Positions 1 to 10,199 of a stretch of 64,000 nt of DNA are shown here, piece by piece. Source of the stretch: Hyperoodon ampullatus (lineage: Eukaryota; Chordata; Mammalia; Artiodactyla; Ziphiidae); contig OX457070.1 in assembly GCA_949752795.1 (NCBI GenBank), positions 31,132,288-31,196,287 on the forward strand. Reading direction: 5' to 3'. Numbering within the stretch: the stretch's first letter is position 1; each line of letters starts with the position of its first letter. The position numbers and the translations under genes are program-made. The notes under the pieces were generated by a model, which was given only the letters and a program-made list of their open reading frames with translations, made no database searches and had not been told where the DNA came from.

Positions 1-62
1 ATTCTACAATGCACAGGACAGAACCCCACAACAAAGCATTATCTGGTCCCAAATGTCAATAG
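1..62 (-). mobile_element. MER20-type DNA transposon relic, cut by window edge
   Basis: The first 62 bases match the reverse complement of one end of the MER20 non-autonomous hAT-type transposon, including the stretch read here as ACAATGCACAGGACAG and ending AAATGTCAATAG. The rest lies outside the window. A second, nearly full copy lies at 3931-4147 in the opposite orientation. Confidence 0.75.
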
Positions 63-339
63 AAATGAGAAAACCTGACCTAGAGATTTGATAGTATCTA
101 AAAAGCAGATTACTATAAATACTCATGAAAACTCACGCCTTCATCTACATATAAACTTTGCTTTTATTTTCTTAAATTTAGCTGTTTTTCAACTCTTAGT
201 GTGCAAAGAATAACTGTTCAGATCTACATACATAAGACCATGTATGATATGTTAAGTGAATGTTTTAAGAGTTTTCTCAAGAGTAATTTCCTTGAGATTT
301 TTGCCTAATTGTTGATTCGAGGACCTCACTTATGTTTAC

Positions 340-490
340 AGTAGCCCTGGGAGTTAGCCAGGGCAGAGTATAGTATCTCCATTTCATTGATGAAGAAACT
401 GTGACTTGAAGAGAAAAAAATGACTTGCTTAAGATCCTCACAGCTGGTAAATAATTAAGCTTGGATCTCTCTCTTTTTATTCTGCTGTTC
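340..490 (-). repeat. MIR SINE relic
   Basis: The order of weakly conserved blocks matches a MIR element read on the minus strand: a TATCTCCATTTCATTGATGAAGAAACTG-like core, then a GACTTGCTTAAGATC-like segment and an AGCTGGTAAATAATT-like segment. It is heavily diverged with no visible TSD, as expected for an ancient mammalian SINE. Confidence 0.65.
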
Positions 491-519
491 CTTCAATTCA
501 TCTACACATGGATATTCAA

Positions 520-600
520 TAATTTAACTGACATTTGTCCAGGCCCTGTGTTATGTATTGTATACCCCCAAATGAATAAGATGGTGACCCTGCCAGAGTG
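520..600 (-). repeat. L2-like LINE relic
   Basis: A short stretch (CCAGGCCCTGTG followed by AATGAATAAGATGGTGACCCTGCC) resembles the minus-strand L2 pattern of 'aggcactgtgct...aacaagac...gtccctgcc'. It may belong to the same degraded L2 as 950-1420. Confidence 0.45.
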
Positions 601-602
601 AG

Positions 603-950
603 AGAGAAAGATTATTCCATAATGGCCATTCAACATTCTTTTACGTGACCATGAAATGAGAACAGGATACTATAAAAAGGAACATCTAGAAAACCAGAAA
701 ATGGTTTTAGAAATAAAAATATTATAGCAGAAATAAAAACTTTACTAGAATGGTAAATTTGAGGAAATCTTCCAGAAGATAGAAGAAAAAGACAAGGAAA
801 TAGAAAAGAGAGGAGAAAAAGAAAGAAAATGAGAGAAGTACTCAGAATGACCAACATACAACAAATGGAAGTCTCCAAAAAAAATTTCTGACATGCTCTA
901 ATCTGGACAGGCTGCTCTCCAGACCAGCTTCCCAGATGCCCTCTTGGAAT
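603..950. other. Purine-rich stretch without recognised element
   Basis: The plus strand is strongly A/G-rich from about 770 to 840 (GAAGATAGAAGAAAAAGACAA and similar). A 107-codon minus-strand frame here is simply the pyrimidine complement, rich in Ser/Leu/Phe, and shows no protein-family features. Confidence 0.6.
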
Positions 951-1420
951 CACTCTCCAACATCATTCTGGGGATTCTTGGCTTTGTTCCCGTGTAGACA
1001 GAGGGAACAGCTTGAGGGAAGGCTTGGGGGTTAAAAGGAGCACGGCACATTTGAGGAACAGAAAGAAGGTCAATGTGGCTGGTTTAAAGGACTACACAGA
1101 GTGGGGGAGCACGGGATCTGAGTAGATACACAAGCAGAGGCAGGTCACACAATGCTGTGTAGGCTGTGATAAGAATACCTGATTTTATTCTAATAACAAG
1201 TGTATATCATTGAAGAGGTTTAGGCAGTGACAAAGGAATGACATGACATTTATGTTTTAAAAAAAACTGTTTGGGTGCTGATGCTGTGTATACTTCAGTA
1301 GGGGCATTGAGTTAGAAGAGTGTGTACCCAAGAGATACTAAGAAGGAAGACTCAACAGGACTTGGTGATTTAGGGGATGTGGCCGATGAGGGAGAGGGAA
1401 GTGTCATGACTTGTGTGATA
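950..1420 (-). repeat. L2 LINE relic
   Basis: On the minus strand this follows the 3' part of L2: a GAGGAACAGAAAGAAGGTCA segment, a TGTGTAGGCTGTGATAAG segment, and near the far end ACAGGACTTGGTGATTTAGG followed by GATGTGGCCGATGAGGGAGA. Divergence is high and boundaries are approximate. Confidence 0.6.
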
Positions 1421-2650
1421 CCTACCTCTCCTGTTTTGTGATTTTCTCAGGAAGTACTGCTTCCAGGATGCAGATGGTTAAGGATGGTGGGTGATTTGGT
1501 TCATTCAGGGCTGGGGTTCTGCCAGCCAGGTGGAATGGAATGAAGGCAGCAAAGGACTGGGAGAATTTACCAGGGATTAATTGTAATGATAGACTATGAA
1601 TTCCAGGATAAACTAAGAAAGAAATGAAAGCAGAGTGAATTGACAGAAAGTGGAAAGGTATTCTCCAGTCTTCCATAGGGAAGGACTGTTATTGTGGGGA
1701 TACTTGAGCAAGTAACTTGAAGGGATTGGAATGTTTGAATTAATAATTTGGAGTAACGCAGATTTCAAGGTGTGATTGAGGGAGGTGCTGGCTGAGCTGG
1801 GGAGAAGAGAAGGTGACTGGAAACGAGAGCAAGACACTGGGATGCTGCATAGGGCTGTGCAGAGTGTGCAATTAACAACTCCAGGGGGCACCATTCCCAT
1901 AGGCTACAATGTTCATTATGCCCCTGGAGTTGGGCAATGTGGCAACTGCACCAGGGGATGAAAACAGAGGATGTTGGATGAAAATTACACATGGGTGTTG
2001 AACTCACCAGGAAAGATGGCAATAATTGGGCGAAGAAGGATACTGTGAGCCAGATGTGTAGATGAGAGTAAAGGAGAGGAGGTGGCAGGGTGAGAAGGCC
2101 TTGTCCTCCAAGGAGCAGGGATCTTGGCTGGAGGCCAGAGCAGTAACTGCCTAGAAGTGGCATTGGGAATAAGGTTACCTTCTGACAATGAGAAGTGAGG
2201 GGAATGAGAAGATAAAGATTCTCATGCGGTTGTGCTCAGTGGACAGCTGAGTCTCAATACCGAAAAGGGGTGGAAGGAACTTTCTGAGACAAAACGAAAT
2301 GTGAGCATTTGCTGATCTTGATGCTTCAGAAACCACAGTGGAAGGGTTTGATAAAGAGGGGAGGAACAGGGGCTTGGGTGTGGGGCAAGGAAATACAGAG
2401 CATCCCGGGGATATTAATAATGCAGAGGATAGGTTATGGAGAGGGGGGTGTATGTCAGGAGCTGACAGATGAGAGTAGTGGACAGTACCCAGGGGATGGT
2501 GGGCCTTGGGCCAATAAAGAGAGGTCTTGGCACCAGACTAGGGGTGGTGACAGCTCAGCAAAAGCTGAGCCCCTTGGAGGTATAAGGTGCTCCCCAGTTC
2601 TGAACATAAGTATACTGGGGTAATGAAAGGGCAGCTTCTTAGCTCAGGCA
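1421..2650. other. Single-copy or unrecognised DNA
   Basis: No repeat family was recognised with confidence. The sequence is purine-rich on the plus strand. Overlapping small frames occur on both strands (for example 1765-2163 minus and 2309-2623 plus) but show no domain, signal peptide or recognisable composition. Confidence 0.5.
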
Positions 2651-2769
2651 GTTAGGGAACAGTGCCAGCTAAATCATACAAATGGTCCCTGTTCTTTCCA
2701 ATGCAGAAAAATGGTCCCCTCCCCCGATTTATCAGCCATATGGCTCTGATTCTCTTAGCATTTACACGA

Positions 2770-2885
2770 CCTTGTAATGCTAAGCTTTTGCTGTGTATTT
2801 GTCTACCCAACTATAATGGAAACATCTTGAGGGCAGGAACTATACCTTTGGACATTCTCAGGGCCTGGCATGGCACCCAGTAGAT
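2770..2885 (+). repeat. L2 LINE 3'-end relic
   Basis: The sequence follows the 3' terminus of L2: an ATAATGGAAACATCTTGAGG segment, GGCAGGAACTATACC, then GGGCCTGGCATGGCACCCAG and TAGATATTTGTGGG. These are diverged forms of the L2 'gagggcagggac', 'gtgcctggcacatag' and 'aataaatatttg' blocks. Confidence 0.7.
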
Positions 2886-2934
2886 ATTTGTGGGTTGGTT
2901 GGTATCCTGACATCCTGTGTTTTCTAACCCCTAC

Positions 2935-3665
2935 TCAGTTGTATTAGTCAGAAACCTCTAAGTTGCAAGTGACAGAAACCTAACTCAAACTAATGTAAGC
3001 TACAAGGTCACTGAAAGGTTATCACTGGAACCCCATCTTGCCTTCTCCCTGCCTTCTATTGTCTCTAATTTCTACACTTTGATTCATTCTTTTTTTTTTT
3101 TGGAGGAAGGCAGAGGGAGATCTTTTTTTTTTTAATATTTATTTATTTGGTTGTGTCAGGTCTTAGTTGTGGCAGGTGGGCTCCTTAGTTGTGGCATGCA
3201 TGTGGGATCTAGTTCCCAGATCAGGGATCGAACCCAGGCCCCCTGCACTGGGAGTGTGAAATCTTAACAACTGCGCCACCAGGGAAGTCCCCTACATTGA
3301 TTCATTCTTGATTTAATTCTTTTCTGCTTGTAGCAAAGATAGCTAGCTCTGGGCAGCTCAACTCCAGCTTTATTTTGCTCTCACATTTTCTGATCAATCT
3401 CAGAGAAAAAAAGAGGATGTGTGTTTCCTGAAAGCTCTGGTTCCAGTCCTTCGATGACTATGATTGGTCAGATTTGGGCTGTGGTCCCTCCTCTGAAACA
3501 CTCTGTGGCCAGGGCTTGGGGTGCTCTGGATCTTGTCATCACACCTGTGATGGGAGAATCAGGTCTGGGTGGTAGCCAGCCCATCAGACCAGACGGTCAG
3601 TGCTCACAGGGGAAGCACAGCAGGCATTTACTGCGACAGCTGACTCAGCAGTGAAGGAGAGGCGA
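2935..3665. repeat. Old interspersed repeat split by a CHR SINE
   Basis: The left part (2935-3071, with AAGTTGCAAGTGACAGAAAC and CTAACTCAAACTAATGTAAG) and the right part (3310-3665, with a GATTGGTCAGATTTGGGC segment and CTCTGTGGCCAGGGCTTGG) together resemble one known ancient mammalian repeat whose class I cannot name. The SINE at 3092-3291 interrupts it. Confidence 0.45.
3092..3291 (-). mobile_element. CHR-type tRNA-derived SINE (older copy)
   Basis: Read on the minus strand it begins GGGACTTCCCTGGTGGCGCA and carries a box-B-like GGGTTCGATCCCTG, ending in an A tail. The tail is interrupted by a GGAGGAAGGCAGAGGGAGATC-like insert between two T runs (3091-3101 and 3123-3132 on plus). It is flanked by a TSD at 3072-3091 and 3292-3309 (CTACA..TTGATTCATTCTT) differing by a 2-nt gap. 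The pol III boxes are diverged. Confidence 0.9.
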
Positions 3666-3724
3666 CTTGGGGGTCTCAAAGGAGGGAGTGTAAGGCAAGG
3701 AATGAAAGGGAAGGAATCTGATCT

Positions 3725-3925
3725 TTTACTGAATGCCCAATGAATACTAAGCAGTAGGCTCTTTACAGGTTCTGATCTCATTTGATCCTCCCAACTGTTC
3801 AGTAAGGCAAGTAGGATCATTTCAAGTTTAAAGAAGAGGAATCAAAGCTTGGATAGGTTAGGCTGAAGATGAAGGTAGGATTCAAATCCAGGATACCTGA
3901 CTTCAAAGGCCCCGTGCTTTCCTTT
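3725..3925 (-). repeat. MIR SINE relic
   Basis: Nearly full-length minus-strand MIR: CTCTTTACAGGTTCTGATCT, CATTTGATCCTCCCAACTG, a GAAGAGGAATCAAAGCTTGG segment, then GGATTCAAATCCAGG and CCCCGTGCT. The block order and spacing match the family; no TSD is visible. Confidence 0.8.
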
Positions 3926-3930
3926 AACCC

Positions 3931-4147
3931 GGGTTTCTCAGCTTCGGCACTATTGACATTTAGGACCAGGAAGTCTTTGCAGGGAAGGCTGTCTTGTACA
4001 CTGCAGGATGGTTAGCAGGATCCCTGGTCTCTACCCACCAGGTGCCAGCAGCACTCCCCACGCAGTTGTGACAACCAGCGATGTCTCCAGACATTGCCAA
4101 ATGGCCCTTGGGGGGCAAAATTGTCCCAGTTGAGAACCAGTGTTCTA
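3931..4147 (+). mobile_element. MER20 non-autonomous hAT-type transposon
   Basis: About 217 bp, matching the usual length of roughly 219 bp. It has terminal inverted-repeat-like ends (GGTTTCTCAGCTTCGGCACT at the left, GTTGAGAACCAGTG at the right) and the internal hallmarks CACTGCAGGATGGTTAGCAG, CTCTACCCACCAGGTGCCAG and TGTCTCCAGACATTGCCAAA. MER20 copies have been reported as regulatory elements in placental mammal endometrium; whether this one is active cannot be judged. Confidence 0.88.
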
Positions 4148-5555
4148 AACCACGCAGCTGAGCTAATTCGAAGTTGTACTGCCTAGAAATCCATGACCTG
4201 CAATTGGGAAACACCACTGGAGTTCATGTCTTTACATTTTCACATGCTTTTGTGTGTTTCAGAAAACTGTAGCACTCACATGAGTGATCTCTGAAATCCA
4301 GTTGGAGACAGTAAATGGTTTGTCCTATAAAGTAATTTTGGGTGTCATTGGCTTATGGAAATGTGCCTTCATTTGGAACTCCCTTCCAGGAATCAGTTGC
4401 AGAATCAGACAGAGCTTCTAATATTAAGTAAAGAGAAAAGGTGGTACGTTGCAAAGTGTTCCGCTCTGACACAGTCTAGGTAAAAATCAAAGTGGGGATG
4501 GGCTGTGCTACAACTGTCCCCAGGAGCCACTTGGCATGTGTACCAGGTTCTGTTTCTGAGAGCAGCCAGGCCACCCTGTCTATGTGGAGAGAGGGTAGCT
4601 AGCAGGGCCTGGGTGAGCAGAGTCTGGAAGAGGAACTTGGCATGGCCCCTGCTGACTTCATCCCGCCTGCCAGTCTGAGCCGATCTGTAAGGCTGTGTTT
4701 GGTGCCAGGGACCGGCTGGGAAAGGGGAAGTAAATTCAAACAAAAGAATGCCCCTGAAGTGTCTGAAAAGAGGCTTTTAGCACCATTCTTTCGGTGCTCT
4801 CAACCAGACGGAAGGTGCAAAAATTTAAAAAGCAGCCACAATCACTTTGGAGAACGGTTTTGTGGATCCAACACAGAGATATTATCACATCTATTTGTTG
4901 GACAAAGGACTTCATTGTATCACAAAATAAAACATGTTTCTCCTTCCAGTTCCTGCTTTGTGACATGTCTTCAAAAATGAGCTTACAAAGGAGCGGCCTG
5001 GAAACTTGGCAAAGGTGGTTTTTAGACAAGCGCCTTCCAAAATATCTGATTAAAAGGGTTTTCAGACTGTTTTCCTGGCCTGCTGTGCAATTTGCAAACA
5101 ATCCCCTTTTTTGGTCAGTTGGGGGTGAAGGATTGATGAAAGTCTTTGAAACTCACTTCTGACATTTATAGACAAACCTCTTCCAAGTTCGTTAGTTTTC
5201 AGCACGGGCAGCAACTGAACAGGCTTGCCATTAATTATGGAGTTCACATCAGGGCCCTCAAACATCCTAGAGTGTCTAGTTCCAGGGTTGTTTTCTGCTC
5301 TTTCTCCCTCTCTTCCATTCTGGATCCTTCATGGGCACCTTCCAGTGTCCTGGTGAATTCTAATTAATGGTTAAATTCTTTATCTTTAGGGTTTCATCAG
5401 ATTCTCAGATTTCCCAGACACTGAACCACTCTACATGACCTGAAGATGGAATTAATTCTCCTCAGTAAAAATCTAGTCAAGGAATTCTCCCCAGCCAAGA
5501 AATCCAGAGTCAGGATGTAAGGCCAATTTCCCGTGAGTGTAAAACTGCATAGCTT
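4148..5555. other. Single-copy DNA with overlapping open frames
   Basis: No repeat was recognised. Frames stay open on both strands between 4642 and 5265 (112, 121, 122 and 67 codons). None resembles a known protein, and mutual overlap on both strands points to low stop density rather than coding. The part at about 4990-5260 is AT/GC balanced and could be a conserved non-coding element. Confidence 0.45.
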
Positions 5556-5559
5556 ATTT

Positions 5560-6030
5560 CAAAAGGTTACATATTGTATGAGTCCATTTATATAACATTC
5601 TCAAAATGACAAAATTATAGAGATGGGGAGCAGATCAGTGGTTGCCAGGGATTAGGTAAGGGAGGAAGGGTGTGACTTTAAAGGCATTGCATAGAGAATT
5701 CCTTTGTAGTGACAGAACAGGTTTATATCTTGATAGGGGTGGTGGTTACACAGGTCTACACATGGAATAAAATGGCACAGGATTATACAAGAATATACAT
5801 ACCAAAAAAAAAAAAAAAGAGTCCACACAAAAACTGATGAAATTTGAAGGAAGTCTGTTGTCCTGTTAATTGTGTCATCCCAATGTTGATTTCCTGGTTT
5901 TGAAAATGTACTCTAGATATATAAGATGTCTGTAGAAGCTGGGTGATGGGTACACAGAACCTCCCTGTACTCTTTTTTACAAGTTCTCATGAATCTATAA
6001 TTATTTAAAAATAAAAGGTAAAAAGATGAA
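5560..6030 (+). mobile_element. Old LINE-1 3'-end fragment
   Basis: The plus strand matches the 3' untranslated end of an older L1: TACATATTGTATGAGTCCAT, GCAGATCAGTGGTTGCCAGG, a TATATCTTGATAGGGGTGGT segment, and near the end ATTTCCTGGTTTTGAAAATG and AGCTGGGTGATGGGTACACA. It closes in an ATTATTTAAAAATAAAAGG tail. An internal A run sits at 5804-5818. No protein coding remains. Confidence 0.7.
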
Positions 6031-6179
6031 AAAAACCCCGCCCCAAACTGTATGTCTTTATAGCATCTACCATTGTAGAGATGAGATGACCCATAGTAGG
6101 TGATTAAGAAATGAATGAGATGAATTACTGAATAAATGAAAGATCTTCTGCATTATATTAATGGAAATTTAAAAGAATC

Positions 6180-6233
6180 ATGACAATAGATGACATTTTT
6201 GAGTACATGACAATAGATGACATTTTTGAGTAC
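6180..6233. repeat. Perfect 27-bp tandem duplication
   Basis: Bases 6180-6206 are repeated exactly at 6207-6233; each unit starts ATGACAATAGATGAC and ends TTGAGTAC. The two units abut and run straight into the MIR relic that follows. The lack of any mismatch suggests a young event. Confidence 0.95.
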
Positions 6234-6330
6234 TTGATATGTGTCAGACATTGTGCTAAGGATTTTAAGCATTATCTCATTTAATCCTCATAGGAACTTT
6301 ATGAAAAAAATTGTTCGTTTAAAAGATAAT
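6225..6330 (-). repeat. MIR SINE fragment
   Basis: Minus-strand MIR blocks are visible: GTGTCAGACATTGTGCTAAG, ATTATCTCATTTAATCCTCA and TAGGAACTTTATGA. It is only about half of the family length. Confidence 0.72.
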
Positions 6331-6829
6331 TCTACATATTTGGTAAAAGTGTAAAGAAAAACAAGAAAATTACAAAAGACCAAAAAATCAGGATATTAGT
6401 TAACACTGATTAGTTGGAAGAGCAATACTGTCATGAGATGGGGAGGTGGGCGTGTGGAGACACGACAGAGGTTATGTGGATATTTGTTTTATCATTAGTT
6501 TTATTATTTTATTTTATTTTTTGTTGAAGTATAGTTGGTTTACAGTGTTGTGTTAGTTTTTGGTATACAGCAAAGTGATTCATGTATATATACATACATA
6601 CATTTTCATATTCTTTTCTATTATGATTTATTACAGGATATTAAATATAGTTCCCTGTGCTATACAGTAGATGCTTGTTGTTTATCTATGTTATATATAG
6701 TGGTTTATATCTGTCAATCCCAAACTCCTAATTTATCCCCCCCTTTCCTCTGTGGTAACCATCAGTTTGTTTTCTATGTCTGTGAGTCTGTTTCTATTTT
6801 GTAAATAAGTTCATTTGTATCATATTTTA

Positions 6830-7129
6830 TTTTATTATTATTTTTTAATTTACTATTTTATTTTTGGCTGTGCTGGGTCTTCGTTGCTGCGTGCAGGCTT
6901 TCTTTAGTTGCGGCGAGTGGGGGCTACTGTTCGTTGCGGTGCGCAGGCTTCTCCTTGCGGTGGCTTCTCTTGTTGCAGATCACAGGCTCTAGGCGCACAG
7001 GCTTCAGTAGTTGTGGTGTGTGGGCTTAGATGCTCCACGGCACCTGGGATCTTCCCAGACCAGGGCTTGAAGCTGTGTGCCCTGCATTGGCAGGCGGATT
7101 CTTAACCATTGCACTACCAGGGAAGCCCC
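6830..7129 (-). mobile_element. CHR-type SINE (long form) inside L1
   Basis: On the minus strand it runs from GGGGCTTCCCTGGTAGTGCA through a degraded box B to an A-rich tail, about 300 bp. The longer body, with extra GCTTCTC..GTTGC units, sets it apart from the 210-bp copies elsewhere. The TSD TGTATCATATTTTA is exact at 6816-6829 and 7130-7143, so the host L1 is older. Confidence 0.92.
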
Positions 7130-7396
7130 TGTATCATATTTTAGATTCCACATATAATGTATTTTTCTTTCTCTTTCTGACTTACTTCACTTAGTATGAT
7201 AATCTCTAGGTCCATCCATGTTGCTGCAAATGGCTTATTTCATTCATATTTATGGCTGAGTAATATTCCATTGTATGTGTGTGTATATATCACATCTTCT
7301 TTATCTATTCATCTGTTGATGGACATTTAGGTTGCTTCCATGTCTTGGCTATTGTAAATAGTGCTTCTATGAACAATGGGGTGCATGTATCTTTTC

Positions 7397-7623
7397 TTTT
7401 TTTTTAAAATAATTTTTATTGGAGTATAGTTGATTTACAATGTTGTGTTAGTTTCAGGTGTACAACGAAGTGAATCAGTTATACATATACATATATCCAC
7501 TCTTTTTTAGATTCTTTTCCCATATAGGTCATTACAGAGTATTGAGTAGAGTTCCCTGTGCTATACAGTAGGTCCTTATTAGTTATCTATTTTATATCTA
7601 GTAGTGTATATATCTCAATCCCA
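7397..7623 (-). mobile_element. Nested LINE-1 3'-end fragment
   Basis: A second L1 3' terminus, strongly 5'-truncated, begins with a T run, then TTATTGGAGTATAGTTGATT, and carries TCCCTGTGCTATACAGTAGG. It interrupts the outer L1 with a 15-bp TSD at 7382-7396 (TGCATGTATCTTTTC) and 7624-7638 (one mismatch). The outer L1 resumes in register after the second TSD copy. Confidence 0.92.
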
Positions 7624-7825
7624 TGCGTGTATCTTTTCAAATTAGTGTTTTCTCCTGATATATGCCCAGTAGTGGGATTGCTGGATCATGTGGCAGCTCT
7701 ATTTTTAGTTTTTTAAGGAACCTCCATACTGCTTTCCATAGTGGCTGGACCAATTTACATTCCCACCAACAATGTAGAAGGGTTCCCTCTTCTCCACATC
7801 CTCTCCAGCATTTTCATTAGTTTTA

Positions 7826-8440
7826 AAGTTGTGCATATTTTATATATATATTCTTAGAGATGTGTTATATTTATACATGGTAAATCAGGTGAGGAAGGTA
7901 TGTAAATATGAAAGCAAAACAAAAAAGAACCAAGGGTGATTGGTGTGACAGGAGTGGTTTTATTGAGAAAGGCAGATCAACTGGAGATTATTTGCTCCCA
8001 GTGAGACAGGCTGGGACCCGGAAACTTTTGCTGTGGTACTGCAGTGCTTGTACCTGGACACACCTATCCTTGAGCAACAAAATACAAAGAAACTGTATGG
8101 GACTAAAAATAACTGCATGCATGCGCAGTTGAGGCAAATTCTGGACAAAAGATACAAAGAGATCAAAAACCCCAACTGCCGCTTTTGAAGAGCCTGGAGC
8201 AAGAACAGGGCATTGGGAGCAAAAGCAGGGTACTTACTGAACATGCCCTTGCACACAACACCAGCAGAGGGGTGGGCAAAACACCTAAGCCACCCCTGTG
8301 GCCAGGGTCTGCAAGTTTGGCTACATACTGTCAAGGTGGCCACCAAGAAGCCTATGCTGAGTTGCATTCCCACCACAATGTATGTTTATCCATTTTATCA
8401 CATTCTTTGCATAAATAAATACAATCAATCTTTAAAAATT
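7826..8440. other. Single-copy or unrecognised DNA between L1s
   Basis: No clear repeat was recognised. Short frames on both strands around 7908-8452 overlap each other and have no recognisable protein content. A piece near 8365 (GCATTCCCACCACAATGTAT) vaguely resembles L1 ORF2. Confidence 0.4.
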
Positions 8441-8444
8441 TTGC

Positions 8445-9960
8445 CATTCTGAGAGAAAAAAGTGTTTCATTATATTGCTTTAATATTCACTTCTGTGATT
8501 CCTAGTGAGGTTGAATATCCTTTCTTATTTGCCATGTGTGTTTCTTCTGTTAATTACCTAATCATACCTGGTTTCCTTTTTAGAAAAATTGTTCTTACCG
8601 ATTTGTGGGCACTCTTTATGAATGGATAGTGACTTTATTATGGTGCAAATCTTTCTTCTTGGTTTATTCCTTTTCTTTGAAGTGTGTTTATGGTGTTGTT
8701 TGCCTTAGAGATGCTTTAAATTTGTGAGTCGTCAAATCAGTAACTTTTCCTTTTATGATTCATACATTTTATGTTTTGCTTAGGAAAACATTCCCCAAGA
8801 TTATAAAGTTCTTATCTCAAACTTTCTTCTAGTAACTTTTTAATATTAAGATTTTTAATCTAACCAGGATTTATTCTTGCATATAGTGTAAGGTAAGAAT
8901 CTAATTTTATACCTTTTTCCCAATTGGATAACCATTTGTCCCAATATCATCTATTATCTAGTTCACCCTTTTGTGGTCATATACTAAATTTGCATTTGGT
9001 TTTGAACCTGTGTATTCTATTTCATTGTTTAGTATCATGTGAATAGCACCCTATAAAATACTGACATTTCTCACCTTGGCCATTTTTTGCACACTTGTGA
9101 ATTTTAGATTCACCTTTTCAAGTTCCATTGAAAACCCTGTTGATGTTCTGACTGGCATGTCTCTGAGTTTATAACTTAATTATGGGAGAATTGATATTTT
9201 ACAAAATTTAGTCTCCCCATTCATCTGGAAAAATTTTTTTTAGTACCTCAGTAAAATAGTTTTCTTCACAAAGTTTTTGCATCCTTTTATTTGGTTATTT
9301 CTAGGTATTTCATAGTTTTTTTTCCTCTGGGGATTTTAAAATTTCATTGCAATTTCTATTAGATTGATTTTTTGAAGTACAAAGCTACTGATTTTTTTAA
9401 ATGTTAATCTTATAATTGGCTGCCTTACTGAGCCTTCTTATTAGTTCTCTATGTTTTTTGGTTTATTTATTTAAAAAAATAGATAATCATGTCAACTGAC
9501 AATAATGGCTGTTCTGTCTCTTTTTCTCCAATACTTATGAGGTTTTTTTTTAAACATCTTTATTGGAGTATAATTGCTTTACAATGGTGTGTTAGTTTCT
9601 GCTTTATAACAAAATGAATCAGCTATACATATACTTATATCCCCGTATCTCCTCCCTCTTGCGTCTCCCTCCCACCTTCTACTTATGAGTTTTATCCGCC
9701 TTCCTTATCTAATTGTATTTATTGAAACTTCCAGAATAATGTTGTGTAGCATCTTTCCCTGTTTTGAGTTTTAATCAAATGCCTCTACTATTTCACCCTA
9801 AAGTATGATGTTTTCTGTAACTCCTGTTATCAAATTAAGGGACATTTATTTACTAAGTAAATATAGTGAGTTGCAATAGTAAATGTCCTAAATTTGAACC
9901 CTCATTATATTCCCTGAATAAACCCTACTTTTTAACGCCATTACATTAAATGCCAAAACC
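8445..9960 (-). mobile_element. Old LINE-1 ORF2 region, minus orientation
   Basis: Diverged ORF2 sequence is readable in minus orientation: GTGAGGTTGAATATCCTTTC, a CCCAATTGGATAACCATTTG segment, TTGCATCCTTTTATTTGG and, at the far end, CTTCCAGAATAATGTTGTGT followed by AGTATGATGTTTTCTGTAAC. No frame survives. A younger L1 end is inserted at 9542-9679. The sequence to the right (10200-10750) looks like L1 in the opposite orientation. Confidence 0.65.
9542..9679 (-). mobile_element. Short LINE-1 3'-end insertion
   Basis: About 138 bp of L1 3' terminus: TTTATTGGAGTATAATTGCT, GTGTGTTAGTTTCTGC and CCCTCTTGCGTCTCCCTCCC. The TSD TACTTATGAG is exact at 9532-9541 and 9680-9689, inside the older L1. Confidence 0.88.
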
Positions 9961-10199
9961 TACTTGGCAATTTTAAATGGTTTATTAGTAAATAGAGGCC
10001 TAACTTTAAAATAATCATAGTAATAATAAAAACAGGAAACAAGAATTCAAATGTTTTCAACAAACATAGGAGGAGGCAAAGGGAAAGAGTGGATGAAAGC
10101 ATGATAAGCATCTTGCCTTGTTTCAAGAGGAGCTTGTATGTACAAAGTATTTTTCAACCTTTAATAAAGCTTATAATTAAAACATTTTAAATACATGTG

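Larger units (their letters stand above)
6504..7813 (-). mobile_element. LINE-1 3' fragment hosting two nested insertions
   Basis: A 5'-truncated L1 in minus orientation. It starts at the 3' end (GTTGAAGTATAGTTGGTTTA), passes GTTCCCTGTGCTATACAGTA, CTGACTTACTTCACTTAGTA and TATTCCATTGTATGTGTG, and ends in the ORF2 3' region (ATTCCCACCAACAATGTAGA). A 12-bp TSD, TCATTAGTTTTA, sits at 6492-6503 and 7814-7825. A CHR SINE (6830-7129) and a second L1 fragment (7397-7623) lie inside it, each with its own TSD. All coding is broken. Confidence 0.92.

Noticed and set aside
4642..5265. Four frames of 67-122 codons on both strands
   Set aside because: Opposite-strand overlap without any recognisable family is better explained by low stop density; no start or composition evidence supports coding.
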